DNA of 42,070 nucleotides from Dehalococcoidia bacterium (GTDB lineage: Bacteria > Chloroflexota > Dehalococcoidia > SZUA-161). Made by a program: the position numbers and the translations under genes. The stretch is from positions 1 through 42,070 of the forward strand of contig DUEY01000009.1 in NCBI GenBank assembly GCA_011174795.1, written 5' to 3'. This document shows positions 1 through 8,126 of this stretch, in pieces. The number at the start of each line of letters is the position of its first letter. Position 1 is the first letter of the stretch. The notes beneath the pieces are model-generated. The model was not told where the DNA came from. It made no database searches and worked only from the letters and a program-made list of their open reading frames with translations.

Positions 1-152
1 AGCACGGGATAGCCCCTGTCCGTTGCGTCCGGCACCCTCTTTGCCGGCACGCCGTGGCAGATACAGAGTGCGGGATGGGGGCCCTGCCCTTCCGGCAGAT
101 AGACCTCCGCAACGAGGCGGATGCCCTCTACCTCGAGGTCGAATCTTTCCAT
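1..152 (-). CDS. alpha/beta hydrolase, N-terminal fragment (cut by window edge)
   Basis: The reading frame opens at an ATG at 150-152 on the minus strand and runs off the left edge, leaving about 50 codons. The visible N-terminus begins MERFDLEVEGIRL and goes on to a strand followed by CHGVPA. An HG motif after a hydrophobic strand is the usual oxyanion-hole position of alpha/beta hydrolases of the dienelactone hydrolase or acyl-peptidase type. The nucleophile and catalytic His are outside the window, so no substrate can be inferred. It starts 10 bp after the moaE stop on the same strand, so the two are probably co-transcribed. A clear Shine-Dalgarno sequence is not visible. Family call moderate, exact function unknown. 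Confidence 0.6.
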   Translation of the reverse strand, partial: MERFDLEVEGIRLVAEVYLPEGQGPHPALCICHGVPAKRVPDATDRGYPV

Positions 153-162
153 CGGGCCGGAG

Positions 163-573
163 CTAGCCGTCTTCCCGAACCTCCTTTGCCGAGACCTTCT
201 GCTTGAAGCGGTCGATGGCATACTGGCAGGCGGCGAAAGCATCGGGACGGTGGCGGGCGGCAACAGCTATCACCAGCGTAACCTCCCCTGGCGGCACCGG
301 GCCGGTGCGGTAGCAGAACGCTAATTCCCCCACATGCCACCGCTCTCTTACCTCACCCGCTATATCCCTCAGCAGCTTCTCAGCGTCCTCACCTCCGGCG
401 TCATGCTCCAGTGAGATTACCCTCTTGCCCTCAGAGTAGCCGCGCACCTTCCCGGCGAAGGTTACAACAGCGCCACATTCCTCTCCCCTAACCCTTGAAA
501 TAACCTCCCCGGGGACGATAGGCTCGTTTGTTACCTGCAGCAGGTCGTTCTCGTTCAATCCGTCACCTCTCAC
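163..573 (-). CDS. moaE: molybdopterin synthase catalytic (large) subunit MoaE
   Basis: This 136-residue protein has the usual length and layout of MoaE, which with MoaD adds two sulfurs to cyclic pyranopterin monophosphate to make molybdopterin. Visible family features are the early CGAVVTFAGKVRG segment, the central LEHDAGGEDAEKLL, the GPVPPGEVTLVIAVAARHR strand pair and the ACQYAIDRFKQKV helix that carries a conserved active-site Lys. The C-terminus reads SAKEVREDG where many homologues have a Trp-Lys-Lys-Glu segment, so the end is slightly divergent. No moaD or other cofactor gene is in the window. The gene is divergent from the carboxylase locus across about 105 bp. Confidence 0.88.
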   Translation of the reverse strand: MRGDGLNENDLLQVTNEPIVPGEVISRVRGEECGAVVTFAGKVRGYSEGKRVISLEHDAGGEDAEKLLRDIAGEVRERWHVGELAFCYRTGPVPPGEVTLVIAVAARHRPDAFAACQYAIDRFKQKVSAKEVREDG

Positions 574-678
574 AGCAGATTATAGTCCATGGCCTGGTGG
601 AAGTCGACCTCGACTAACGGGACTTGACGATGCATCGAGCAGGGACTAAACTTATTTGGTGCCCGTGAAGGAGGGAGC

Positions 679-2223
679 ATGGAAGATTTAGAGCTGATGA
701 AAAAGAAGATAGCCGAGATCAACACGATGAGGGACGCGCTCAAGCAGGGAGGTGGCGCCGCTGCCATAGAGAAGCAGCACGAGAAGGGAAAGCTGACAGC
801 GCGCGAGCGGATAGACAAGCTCCTGGACCCGGGAACATTCCAGGAGCTTGACATCTGGGGAACGCCCCTGGCTACCGGATTCGCCATCGACGAGCAGGAG
901 AGCGCCGCTGATGGCGTCGCCGTGGGGTACGGCGAGGTGAATGGCCGCCCCATCTATATCTGGGCGCAGGACGCCACCGTGATGGGCGGGACGCTGGGCA
1001 ACATACACGCCCGCAAGATAACCATGGTCATGGAGCGGGCGATACACGCCAGGATACCCATCGTCGGCATTATAGACTCCGAGGGAGCCCGTATCGAGGA
1101 CGCGATTCAGTACTACCGGTTCTACTCCACGGAGTCGATGGTCTACTACCAGACCATGGCCTCCGGCGTCATCCCCCAGATATCGCTGATTATGGGGCCG
1201 TGTGTCGGCGAAATGGCGATCTCCGCCTCGCTGGCGGATTTCGTCTTCATGGTGAGGAAGACAAGCTACATGCACGTCGCGCCGCCGCCGGAGGACAAGA
1301 CCCCCGAGGAACTGGGAGACCCCTCGGTGCACACCCGGAAAACCGGCTGCTGCGACCTGATGGCCAAGAGCGAGGAGGAGTGCTTGGAGAGCTGCCGGCA
1401 GCTTCTAGGCTACCTCCCCCCGAACAATACGGAGCCACCTCCCATAGTAGATACGGGGGACGACCCCAACCGCAGGGCGGAGGAGCTTCTGCAGATCGTC
1501 CCCTTCGACGCCATGAACCCCTACAGCATGCAGCAGATAATCACGTTGATATCAGACAACGGCGAGTTCCTCGAGTTAAGACGGCAGTGGGCAAATAACC
1601 TGATAACGGGATTCATCCGACTGGCGGGGCAGACGGTGGGTATTATAGCCAACAACCCCCAGGCGATGGGCGGCTCCCTGACGCTGGACGCTGCGGATAA
1701 GATGGCGCAGTTCGCCAGGTTCTGCGATGCGTTCAACATACCGCTGGTCTGGCTTGCAGATACTCCAGCCTTCCTGCCCGCCGTCGACGAGGAGACACGG
1801 GGGCTCATCAGGCACGGATGCAAGCTGGTGTTCTCCAACGTGGAGGCCACCGTTCCCCAGATAACCATCGCTATAAGAAAGCTCTACGGCGGCGGTCAAC
1901 TCGGCATGCCGGGAACGACGCTGGGAGGCGACCTCGACGTGGCCTGGCCCACCGTGCAGCGCGGGCTGATGGGAGCGGAGGGGGCGGTATCTATAATCTA
2001 CAAGAGAGAGTTCGCCTCAATACAGGATGAGAAAAAGAGGCAACAGCAGCAGCTGAAGCGGACCGGGGAGATGCAGCAGAAATTCGCGTCCCTGGAGCGC
2101 GAGTGGGCGCAGGAGTTCATCGACCCCAGAGACACCAGGCCGTTCCTGATTAAGGCGCTCAAGACTTTGTCAAAGAGAAAAGAGGAACGGCCCCAGCGCA
2201 AGCATGAAAACATCAGGTTATAA
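679..2223 (+). CDS. acyl-CoA carboxylase carboxyltransferase (beta) subunit, divergent paralogue 1
   Basis: The 514-residue protein has the full crotonase-fold carboxyltransferase layout of the propionyl-CoA carboxylase beta family. It would transfer CO2 from carboxybiotin to an acyl-CoA. The N-terminus shows the IEKQHEKGKLTARERIDKLLDPGTF signature split over residues 33-58; the C-terminal half has the VGIIANNPQAMGGSL and AWPTVQRGLMGAEGAV segments. Several usually conserved loops differ: the first oxyanion region reads SEGARIEDA instead of SGGARIQEG, the second reads DTPAFLPA instead of DxPGFLPG, and the Tyr-Gly-Gly stretch is YGGGQLGM. The start follows a strong GGAGGG. It heads a locus with a second transferase, a biotin carrier and a biotin carboxylase. 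The acyl-CoA substrate is not determinable from sequence. Confidence 0.85.
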   Translation: MEDLELMKKKIAEINTMRDALKQGGGAAAIEKQHEKGKLTARERIDKLLDPGTFQELDIWGTPLATGFAIDEQESAADGVAVGYGEVNGRPIYIWAQDATVMGGTLGNIHARKITMVMERAIHARIPIVGIIDSEGARIEDAIQYYRFYSTESMVYYQTMASGVIPQISLIMGPCVGEMAISASLADFVFMVRKTSYMHVAPPPEDKTPEELGDPSVHTRKTGCCDLMAKSEEECLESCRQLLGYLPPNNTEPPPIVDTGDDPNRRAEELLQIVPFDAMNPYSMQQIITLISDNGEFLELRRQWANNLITGFIRLAGQTVGIIANNPQAMGGSLTLDAADKMAQFARFCDAFNIPLVWLADTPAFLPAVDEETRGLIRHGCKLVFSNVEATVPQITIAIRKLYGGGQLGMPGTTLGGDLDVAWPTVQRGLMGAEGAVSIIYKREFASIQDEKKRQQQQLKRTGEMQQKFASLEREWAQEFIDPRDTRPFLIKALKTLSKRKEERPQRKHENIRL

Positions 2224-2250
2224 CGTAGGGTTCAGGGTAAACAGATAATA

Positions 2251-2577
2251 ATGGGGTTTTGGATCTACATTCTAGAGTGCGCAGACAACAGTTACTATAC
2301 CGGCCATACGGATGATTTGGAAAAGCGACTATACGAACATGAAAAGAACATTGTTAAATGCTATACGTCAAAAAGACTTCCCATCAGACTTGTTTATGCC
2401 TATGAATTTGAAACTAGAGAGGATGCACTTGAAAGGGAGCGGCAAATAAAGCGATGGTCACGCAGAAAGAAACAAGCATTGATAGCTGAAGATTGGAACA
2501 GTTTAATCAAGTATTCAAAGAGCAGAACCAACCGCCCTTCGACAAGCTCAGGGCGAACGGGAAAAATTCGATACTGA
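2251..2577 (+). CDS. GIY-YIG domain nuclease, UPF0213/YhbQ-like, with repeat-encoded C-terminus
   Basis: The 108-residue protein opens with WIYILECADNSYYTGHT, a GIY-YIG catalytic core, followed by the conserved Arg helix LEKRLYEHE and ALERERQIKRWSRRKKQALI. This matches the small stand-alone UPF0213 nuclease family, whose members are single-domain putative endonucleases of unclear role. The last residues, RPSTSSGRTGKIRY, are a translation of the palindromic repeat at 2532-2560, so the natural C-terminus has probably been replaced or extended by repeat insertion. The gene is AT-richer than both neighbours and sits between two carboxyltransferase genes, which suggests later insertion into the operon. 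The ribosome-binding site is weak. Confidence 0.85.
   Translation: MGFWIYILECADNSYYTGHTDDLEKRLYEHEKNIVKCYTSKRLPIRLVYAYEFETREDALERERQIKRWSRRKKQALIAEDWNSLIKYSKSRTNRPSTSSGRTGKIRY
2532..2560 (-). repeat. dispersed palindromic repeat, copy A (inside GIY-YIG gene 3' end)
   Basis: On the minus strand this reads CCGTTCG, CCCT, GAGCTTGTCGA, AGGG, CGG: four-base arms around a conserved 11-base loop. Copy B, 24 bp downstream in the opposite orientation, has the same loop with one C/T change and different but still complementary arms (TGGT/ACCA). This kind of compensatory arm variation marks a REP-like family. The copy is read through by the GIY-YIG frame and encodes its last residues. Confidence 0.8.
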
Positions 2578-2584
2578 ATCATTA

Positions 2585-2623
2585 GTACCGTTCGTGGTGA
2601 GCCTGTCGAACCATGAACGGTAC
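2585..2623 (+). repeat. dispersed palindromic repeat, copy B (REP-like hairpin)
   Basis: A 14-bp stem, 2585-2598 with 2610-2623, has one G-T pair and encloses the loop GAGCCTGTCGA at 2599-2609. It lies between the GIY-YIG stop and the ribosome-binding site of the second carboxyltransferase. It belongs to the same family as copy A in inverse orientation. It has no T tract, so a role as an intrinsic terminator is unlikely, although the RNA could fold in the intercistronic region. Confidence 0.82.
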
Positions 2624-2648
2624 ATAAGTAGGCACCAGGAGGAATTTG

Positions 2649-4262
2649 ATGGCAGATATGAAGGAGAAGATTAAACAACTCGAGAAAGAAAGGAAGCGGC
2701 TGCAGCCCGGTGGCGATAAGGCTGCTGTCGAGAAGCAGCACAGTAGGGGCAAGCTGACCGCGTGGGAGCGTATAGAGAAGCTCTACGACCCGGGGACGTT
2801 TCACGAGATAGGGATATGGACGCAGCCGATGAAGACCGGCTTCGATATCGACGAACGGGAGCTACCACGGGATGCCGTGATCGTGGGCTACGGCGAGGTT
2901 AACGGCCGCATGGTTTACTCCTATGCCCATGACTTCACCGTGCTGGCCGGCACGCAGTCGACGATTCAGAACAGCAAGGTTGCCCGCTCGATGGAGCAGG
3001 CGATGGAGGAAGGCATCCCCCTCGTGGGGATGGTCGACTCGGGGGCCATAAGGATACACGACCTGTTCGGCAGGTCGGGATTCAAGGTGCCCGTACGCGG
3101 CAGCCCGGTCGGCGGCGGCGGCGGATTCATGTACTACCCGCCGCTGATGTCGGGCGTCGTGCCCCACATCAGCCTCATGCTGGGGCCGTGCTATGCCGGT
3201 TCGGCGTACTCACCCATTATGGCCGACTTCGTCATCATGCGCCGGAACATAGCCTTCATGTCCGTGGCATCTCCTCCCATACTTAAAGCGGTGACCTTCG
3301 TCGATGTAACCGAGGAGGAGATCGGCGGGGCACTGTTGCATTCCGAGGTAACGGGTTCCAACGACATCCTCGTCGACAGCGACGAGGAAGCCATAGAGAA
3401 CTGTAAGGAACTGCTCAGCTTCCTGCCCTCCAACTGGCAGGAAAAGCCTCCTGTGGTAGATACCGGCGACGACCCCAAGCGGACAGACGACCGCCTCCTG
3501 GCGATCGTGCCGACAGATGCATCTCAACCGTATAACATGCACGAGGTAATCGCCTCCATTGTGGACAACGGGCACTTTTTCGAGCTTCAGGCGCTCTATG
3601 CACCCAACATGCTGATAGGCTTCGCCCGCCTCGCGGGGAAGACGGTCGGCATCGTGGCCAACAACCCTGCGGCACTGGACGGCTGCGTCGACCTCTTCAG
3701 CGCCGACAAGCAGGCGCGGTTCATCAGGTTCTGCGACTGCTACAACATACCGCTGGTCTTCCTCGTGGACACCCCGGGATTCCTGCCGAACTTCGACCAG
3801 GAGCAGCACCGGGACGGGCTGGAGCGGAACGCCGCTAAACCCGTGTTCGCCATCTGCGAGTCCACCGTGCCCAAGATAACCGTCTACGTCAGAAGGTGCT
3901 ACGGTGCAGGCCGCCTGATTATGGGCACCGAGCGCATGGGCTGCGACGCGATATACGCCTGGCCTACTGCCGATATCAGGGTGGAGAGGTACGAGCGGGC
4001 AGCGGATGCGCTGTATAAAGCCGATATCGAGACAGCAAAGGAAGTCGACAAGCTGCGGCAGGAGTTGATGCAGAGCATACACGACACCTACGCCACGCCG
4101 TACCACCTCGGCGGCATCCAGGGCACAGACGATATAATCGACCCCAGGGAGACGAGGCCGGTCCTGATTAACACGCTGAACAGGCTTTCCTACAAGCTGG
4201 AGCCCGACTGTAAATTGGGCCCGGCACAGCCCTGGAGGAAGCACTCCCTGATACCGCTCTAA
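2649..4262 (+). CDS. acyl-CoA carboxylase carboxyltransferase (beta) subunit, divergent paralogue 2
   Basis: About 537 residues of the same family as the gene at 679. The N-terminus carries VEKQHSRGKLTAWERIEKLY, and the core includes VGIVANNPAALDG and VDTPGFLPN. The ATG at 2649 is preferred over the in-frame TTG at 2646 because AGGAGG at 2637-2642 sits six bases before it. The first oxyanion region reads DSGAIRIHDLF, unlike the canonical SGGARIQEG, and is followed by a glycine-rich GGGGGFMYYPP insertion. The Tyr-Gly region reads YGAGRLIMG. The two transferases share order and length but are clearly distinct, so they may form a mixed hexamer or serve two acyl-CoA substrates with one biotin carrier. 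That is inference. Confidence 0.85.
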   Translation: MADMKEKIKQLEKERKRLQPGGDKAAVEKQHSRGKLTAWERIEKLYDPGTFHEIGIWTQPMKTGFDIDERELPRDAVIVGYGEVNGRMVYSYAHDFTVLAGTQSTIQNSKVARSMEQAMEEGIPLVGMVDSGAIRIHDLFGRSGFKVPVRGSPVGGGGGFMYYPPLMSGVVPHISLMLGPCYAGSAYSPIMADFVIMRRNIAFMSVASPPILKAVTFVDVTEEEIGGALLHSEVTGSNDILVDSDEEAIENCKELLSFLPSNWQEKPPVVDTGDDPKRTDDRLLAIVPTDASQPYNMHEVIASIVDNGHFFELQALYAPNMLIGFARLAGKTVGIVANNPAALDGCVDLFSADKQARFIRFCDCYNIPLVFLVDTPGFLPNFDQEQHRDGLERNAAKPVFAICESTVPKITVYVRRCYGAGRLIMGTERMGCDAIYAWPTADIRVERYERAADALYKADIETAKEVDKLRQELMQSIHDTYATPYHLGGIQGTDDIIDPRETRPVLINTLNRLSYKLEPDCKLGPAQPWRKHSLIPL

Positions 4263-4283
4263 ACCATTAACATTCGAATGTAT

Positions 4284-4318
4284 GCAGGGGCGACCCGGCG
4301 GGTCGCCCCTGCTTTTTT
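4284..4318 (+). terminator. intrinsic terminator after the carboxyltransferase pair
   Basis: A perfect 13-bp stem, GCAGGGGCGACCC at 4284-4296 with its complement at 4300-4312, has a three-base loop and is followed by TTTTTT at 4313-4318. It sits 22 bp after the stop at 4262. It would separate the transferases from the biotin carrier/carboxylase genes or set their ratio. GC-rich palindromes of this type also occur as dispersed repeats in some genomes, so terminator and repeat are not exclusive. Confidence 0.85.
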
Positions 4319-4444
4319 AGAGCGTTCAGAGGAGAGGGATTTGACACGAAAGAGCGCTGAGTATAAACTAGATACCGATTGCCTTAATAATGTCAGGGGA
4401 GAGTTATATCTGGAAGGGTAAATTCGGAAGGAGACTAAACTAGG

Positions 4445-4669
4445 ATGAGTCAAGAAGTAATCGAGGCCCCGATACCGGGAAAGATAGTCAGCGTCAGCGT
4501 CAGCGTCGGCGACACAGTGGAGGAGGACGGCGAGCTCTGCGTGCTCCAATCGATGAAGATGCAGAATCCCATCCTTTCACCGGTGGACGGCAAGGTTGTC
4601 GAGGTTAAGATCGCTCCGGAGCAGACGGTTGAGACCGGAGACGTCCTTATTGTTATCGAGGAAGACTAA
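4445..4669 (+). CDS. biotin carboxyl carrier protein (biotinyl domain only)
   Basis: This 74-residue protein is a bare biotinyl/lipoyl-like beta-barrel. The biotin acceptor is Lys38 in SMKMQNP, a variant of the usual AMKM; the PIPGKIVSV turn near residues 9-17 and the SPVDGKVVEV half-barrel near 46-56 are both present. It lacks the N-terminal dimerisation arm found in longer AccB proteins, as is common for carriers of propionyl-CoA-type carboxylases. It precedes biotin carboxylase by 15 bp with GGAAGGAG upstream of its own start. It would shuttle carboxybiotin between the carboxylase at 4685 and the two transferases. Confidence 0.92.
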   Translation: MSQEVIEAPIPGKIVSVSVSVGDTVEEDGELCVLQSMKMQNPILSPVDGKVVEVKIAPEQTVETGDVLIVIEED

Positions 4670-4684
4670 GCGAGGAAAATAGAG

Positions 4685-6079
4685 ATGTTCAATAAAATCC
4701 TGGTTGCCAACAGGGGGGAGATCGCCCTCCGTGCGATAAGAGAGTGCAGGGAGATGGGAATTGGCTCCGTCGCTATGTACTCGGATGCCGACGCCGATGC
4801 TCTGTTCATGAAACACGCCGATGAAGCATTCCCCCTGGGAGACCCCGAACCAGCTGCAAGCTATCTCAACATGGATAAGATCTTCGACATAGCCGATAAG
4901 TCAAAAGCAGAGGCTATTTACCCGGGGTACGGCTTCCTCGCCGAGAACCCCCAGTTCGTCGAGGCATGTGAGTCCCGCGGCATCGAGTTCATCGGACCCC
5001 CCAGCAAGTCGATGCACGCGGCGAAGCCCAAGCACAAGTCACGCGACCTGATGAAGAGCCACGGGATACCGGTTTCACCCGGCTCCGACGGCGCAATCGA
5101 GGATGAGAGCGACATGGCCAAGGCATTCGAGATCGCCGAGGGCATCGGCTATCCCGTTATCGTTAAGCCCAGCGGCGCAGGCGGCGGGATAGGGATGAAG
5201 GTGGCCAACAGCAAGGAAGAGCTGGAAGGAGCGATGGGGTATGCCAAGTCGCTGGGGAGCGAGACCTTCGGGCTGGCGGCTTTCTACCTGGAGAAGTATG
5301 TTACCCATGCCAAGCACATCGAGTTCCAGGTGATGGCCGACAAGAAGGGCAATACTGTCTATGTAAGCGACCGCGAATGCTCGGTGCAGAGAAGGTATCA
5401 GAAGCTTATCGAGGAAGCCCCCTCCCCGGTGATGACCCCCGAACTGAGGAGGGAGATGGGCGATACCGCGGTTCAAATCGCCAAGCTCTTGAACTATGTG
5501 AACGCCCTGACCGTTGAGTTCATCTACGACATGGACGAAAAGAAATACTACTTCAACGAGTGCAATACCAGGCTTCAGGTCGAGCATCCCCTCACCGAGT
5601 TGCTCACCGGCCTCAACCTGGTAAAGGAGCAAATAAGGATTGCTGCCGGCGAGGAGCTTGGCTACAGCCAGGATGATATACAGCTCCGCGGCTGGAGCAT
5701 AGAATGCAGGATAAACGCCGAGGACCCGTTCATGAACTTCATGCCCGCCCCGGCGAAAATCGAAGCCTGGGACCCGCCCGGCGGCTTCGGCGTCAGGCTC
5801 GACGCCGGCGTCTACGCCGGCTACACCATGCCGTTCTACTATGACCCCCTGGCAGCGAAGCTGCTGTCCTGGGGTAACACACGGGAAGAGGCTGTTGCCA
5901 CCATGAAGCGGGCGCTCAAGGAGTTCCATATCGAGGGGATCAAGACCAATATCCCCTTCCACCTCGTGGCCCTGGATAATGAGGTCTTCAGAAACGGGGA
6001 CTACACTACTCACTTCGTTGATGAACAGAAGCTGGTCAAACAGCTCCGCGAGATGAAGAAGGCTGGCGAGATAGCCTGA
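4685..6079 (+). CDS. accC: biotin carboxylase subunit of acyl-CoA carboxylase
   Basis: The 464-residue protein uses ATP and bicarbonate to carboxylate biotin on the carrier at 4445. It shows the full AccC layout: N-terminal FNKILVANRGEIALRAIREC, ATP-grasp glycine loop VKPSGAGGGIGMK near residues 160-172, HIEFQVMAD, the DRECSVQRRYQKLIEEAPSP block and the catalytic NTRLQVEHPLTEL near residues 298-310, then the C-terminal biotin carboxylase domain. The Met usually preceding NTR is Cys (FNECNTRLQVEH), which is minor. Length fits a stand-alone subunit. Because only one carboxylase and carrier are present, both transferases probably share them. Confidence 0.93.
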   Translation: MFNKILVANRGEIALRAIRECREMGIGSVAMYSDADADALFMKHADEAFPLGDPEPAASYLNMDKIFDIADKSKAEAIYPGYGFLAENPQFVEACESRGIEFIGPPSKSMHAAKPKHKSRDLMKSHGIPVSPGSDGAIEDESDMAKAFEIAEGIGYPVIVKPSGAGGGIGMKVANSKEELEGAMGYAKSLGSETFGLAAFYLEKYVTHAKHIEFQVMADKKGNTVYVSDRECSVQRRYQKLIEEAPSPVMTPELRREMGDTAVQIAKLLNYVNALTVEFIYDMDEKKYYFNECNTRLQVEHPLTELLTGLNLVKEQIRIAAGEELGYSQDDIQLRGWSIECRINAEDPFMNFMPAPAKIEAWDPPGGFGVRLDAGVYAGYTMPFYYDPLAAKLLSWGNTREEAVATMKRALKEFHIEGIKTNIPFHLVALDNEVFRNGDYTTHFVDEQKLVKQLREMKKAGEIA

Positions 6080-6128
6080 GAATAAACTAATTGCTGGATT
6101 TCTAAAACGCACACACTACGCACGTGCC

Positions 6129-6158
6129 GGGTCCTGCCCTGTTGCAGGACCCATTTTT
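6129..6158 (+). terminator. intrinsic terminator after biotin carboxylase
   Basis: GGGTCCTGC at 6129-6137 pairs perfectly with GCAGGACCC at 6144-6152 around a six-base loop and is followed by ATTTTT. It lies 49 bp after the accC stop and ends the carboxylase locus. Confidence 0.85.
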
Positions 6159-6298
6159 CATATTTACGTATGAAATCACCGGGATTTTCTCGCCTTTATC
6201 CCCCTCGGGTTGAATTGATTGACGCTATTGGCTATCCTTGACAGAAGAAATCACAGCCATTCAAGCAGCAGCGTATTTAGAGAAGAAGCAGGTGCTTT

Positions 6299-7228
6299 AT
6301 GTCAAGCCAGACCCTGATGTGGATTTGCTTTAATGTCGTTGTCCTCGTGCTGCTGTTCCTAGACCTGAAGGTCATTCACCGCAAGGCTCACGTCGTCAGC
6401 GTGAAGGAATCGCTCTTCTGGACAGCCTTCTGGATCGCCCTCTCCCTGCTCTTTAACGTGGGCATCTACTACTGGCAGGGTTCTGAGAAAGCGCTCCAGT
6501 TCTTCACCGCCTACCTTGTTGAGAAGTCCCTCAGTGTAGACAATCTCTTTGTCTTCCTGCTCATTTTCTCCTACTTCACAGTGCCCGCGCTCTACCAGCA
6601 TAAGGCTCTCTTCTGGGGCATCCTCGGGGCAATCGTTATGCGGCTTGCTTTTATCCTCGTGGGGGTAACGCTGATCGAGCAGTTCGACTGGGTGCTGTAC
6701 ATCTTCGGAGCCTTCCTCATCCTTACCTCGCTCAGAATGGCCCTCCAGAAGGAGCGGAAAATAGAGCCGGAGAAGAATCTTGTTTTACGTGTGTTCCGCA
6801 AATTCATGCCTGTAACGGCGAACTATGAGGGGGATAGGTTTTTCGTCAAGAGATCCGGACGCTACGTCGCTACGCCGTTAATCGTAGTAGTGCTTGTTGT
6901 CGAAACGACGGATATCGTTTTCGCCGTGGACTCAGTACCCGCCGTGCTCGGTATCACCGTGGACCGGTTCATTGCCTACAGCTCCAATGTGTGTGCCATT
7001 CTGGGTCTGCGTGCCCTCTACTTCGCACTCGCCGGGTTAATACCGATGTTCAAGTACCTGAAACACGGTCTTATTACTATCCTCTTTTTCATCGGTGTTA
7101 AAATGGTAATTGCAGAGGTCTACGAGATGCCGGTGGGCATCGCCCTGGGCGTGGTCGCCACCGTGCTGTTTGCTTCAGTGATATTGTCTGTACTCAGCTC
7201 ACGCAGAGTAAGCGAAGAGAGTGAATGA
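6299..7228 (+). CDS. TerC/Alx family integral membrane protein
   Basis: The 309-residue protein has about eight to nine hydrophobic segments and the TerC-family signatures: FFTAYLVEKSLSVDNLFVF near residues 68-86 and VETTDIVFAVDSVPAVLGI near 201-220, both with acidic residues inside membrane segments that are likely metal ligands. The length matches Alx-type members (about 320). Characterised relatives are linked to manganese export or metal insertion into exported enzymes and to tellurite resistance, so metal handling at the membrane is a reasonable expectation. No Mn-sensing riboswitch is evident upstream. It ends 30 bp before the metallo-hydrolase. Confidence 0.85.
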   Translation: MSSQTLMWICFNVVVLVLLFLDLKVIHRKAHVVSVKESLFWTAFWIALSLLFNVGIYYWQGSEKALQFFTAYLVEKSLSVDNLFVFLLIFSYFTVPALYQHKALFWGILGAIVMRLAFILVGVTLIEQFDWVLYIFGAFLILTSLRMALQKERKIEPEKNLVLRVFRKFMPVTANYEGDRFFVKRSGRYVATPLIVVVLVVETTDIVFAVDSVPAVLGITVDRFIAYSSNVCAILGLRALYFALAGLIPMFKYLKHGLITILFFIGVKMVIAEVYEMPVGIALGVVATVLFASVILSVLSSRRVSEESE

Positions 7229-7258
7229 ATCCGGCTCCATGGTGGACAAGAGGATAAA

Positions 7259-8083
7259 GTGGAAGTGGAGACAGAGATAGCGCCCGGCGTTTATTCTATC
7301 CCGACGGCCGCTGACAGCTTTATGGGTATGTACGCGCCCAATGCCTACCTCGTGGTTGCCGGGAAAGCTGCTCTCATAGATACCGGGTATCAAGACAGCG
7401 AAGCTGCGCAACGGAATCTCGATTATATAAACCGGATGGCGCCATCGACGCTGGCATATATATTGGTTACCCATCCCCACCCCGACCATATGGGAGGATG
7501 TCACATTGTCAAAGACTCCACAGGTGCTCAAATCGTCGTTCATGCCCTCGGCGCTGCCAGAGCCGAGGATTTCAGGGTAACAGCGGACATCCTGGTCAAC
7601 GATGGTGACATCATAGATATCGACGGCGAGCGGCTGGAAGTGATTCACACGCCGGGACACACCCTGGACAGCGTCTGCTTCTACTTGAGGGGTAAGGAAA
7701 TCCTGTTCACCGGGGACAACATCCTGGGGTTCGGCACCCCCGTCATCTCGAGCAGCGGCGATATGGCACAGTATATCCAGTCTCTCCAGAAACTGCTGAA
7801 CTACCGAATCCGCCTGCTCTGCCCCGGTCACGGACCGCTGGTAAAAGAGCCTGAACGAAAGATCAGGGAGCTTATCGCCCACCGTCTGGAGCGGGAGCAG
7901 CAGCTGCTGTCACTGCTAGGACAGGGGAGGAAAAGCGTAGCGGAGCTGGTAGCAGAGATCTACCCCGAGCTTGACCGGCGCCTGGTCGAGCTTGCCGAAA
8001 AGCAGGTGCTGGCCCATATCAACAAGCTGATACAGGAAGATAAAGTAGCGCTTTCAGGAAACAGATACACTGTTAAGGAGTAA
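7259..8083 (+). CDS. metallo-beta-lactamase-fold hydrolase, LACTB2-like
   Basis: The 274-residue protein carries the zinc site HPHPDH (His72, His74, Asp76, His77), then HTPGHTLDS, FTGDNILG and a CPGHGPL motif typical of the glyoxalase II/LACTB2 branch. The final 75 residues form a helical, winged-helix-like tail (VAELVAEIY... NKLIQEDKV) also seen in LACTB2-like proteins, some of which are RNases. The start is a GTG with AGAGG five bases upstream; the ATG at 7238 is out of frame and soon stops. Substrate (thioester, nucleic acid or other) cannot be chosen from sequence. Confidence 0.83.
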   Translation: MEVETEIAPGVYSIPTAADSFMGMYAPNAYLVVAGKAALIDTGYQDSEAAQRNLDYINRMAPSTLAYILVTHPHPDHMGGCHIVKDSTGAQIVVHALGAARAEDFRVTADILVNDGDIIDIDGERLEVIHTPGHTLDSVCFYLRGKEILFTGDNILGFGTPVISSSGDMAQYIQSLQKLLNYRIRLLCPGHGPLVKEPERKIRELIAHRLEREQQLLSLLGQGRKSVAELVAEIYPELDRRLVELAEKQVLAHINKLIQEDKVALSGNRYTVKE

Positions 8084-8126
8084 AACACAAGCGTTGAGCT
8101 TTCGATACTATAGCTGAGCGCTAAAC

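Noticed and set aside
3210-4244. Long minus-strand open frame of 344 codons
   Set aside because: It lies wholly opposite the second carboxyltransferase, has no family motif and is a GC-driven shadow frame.
4487-4510. Short tandem GTCAGC repeat in the biotin carrier gene
   Set aside because: It encodes the normal VSVSVSVGDTV strand of the biotinyl domain; no sign of slippage or function.
5075-6112. Long minus-strand open frame of 345 codons
   Set aside because: Antisense to biotin carboxylase, whose motifs and length are unambiguous.
6160-6298. Manganese-type (yybP-ykoY) riboswitch or TTGACA promoter before the TerC-like gene
   Set aside because: The conserved riboswitch core was not found. 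TTGACA at 6238 has no -10 at suitable spacing.
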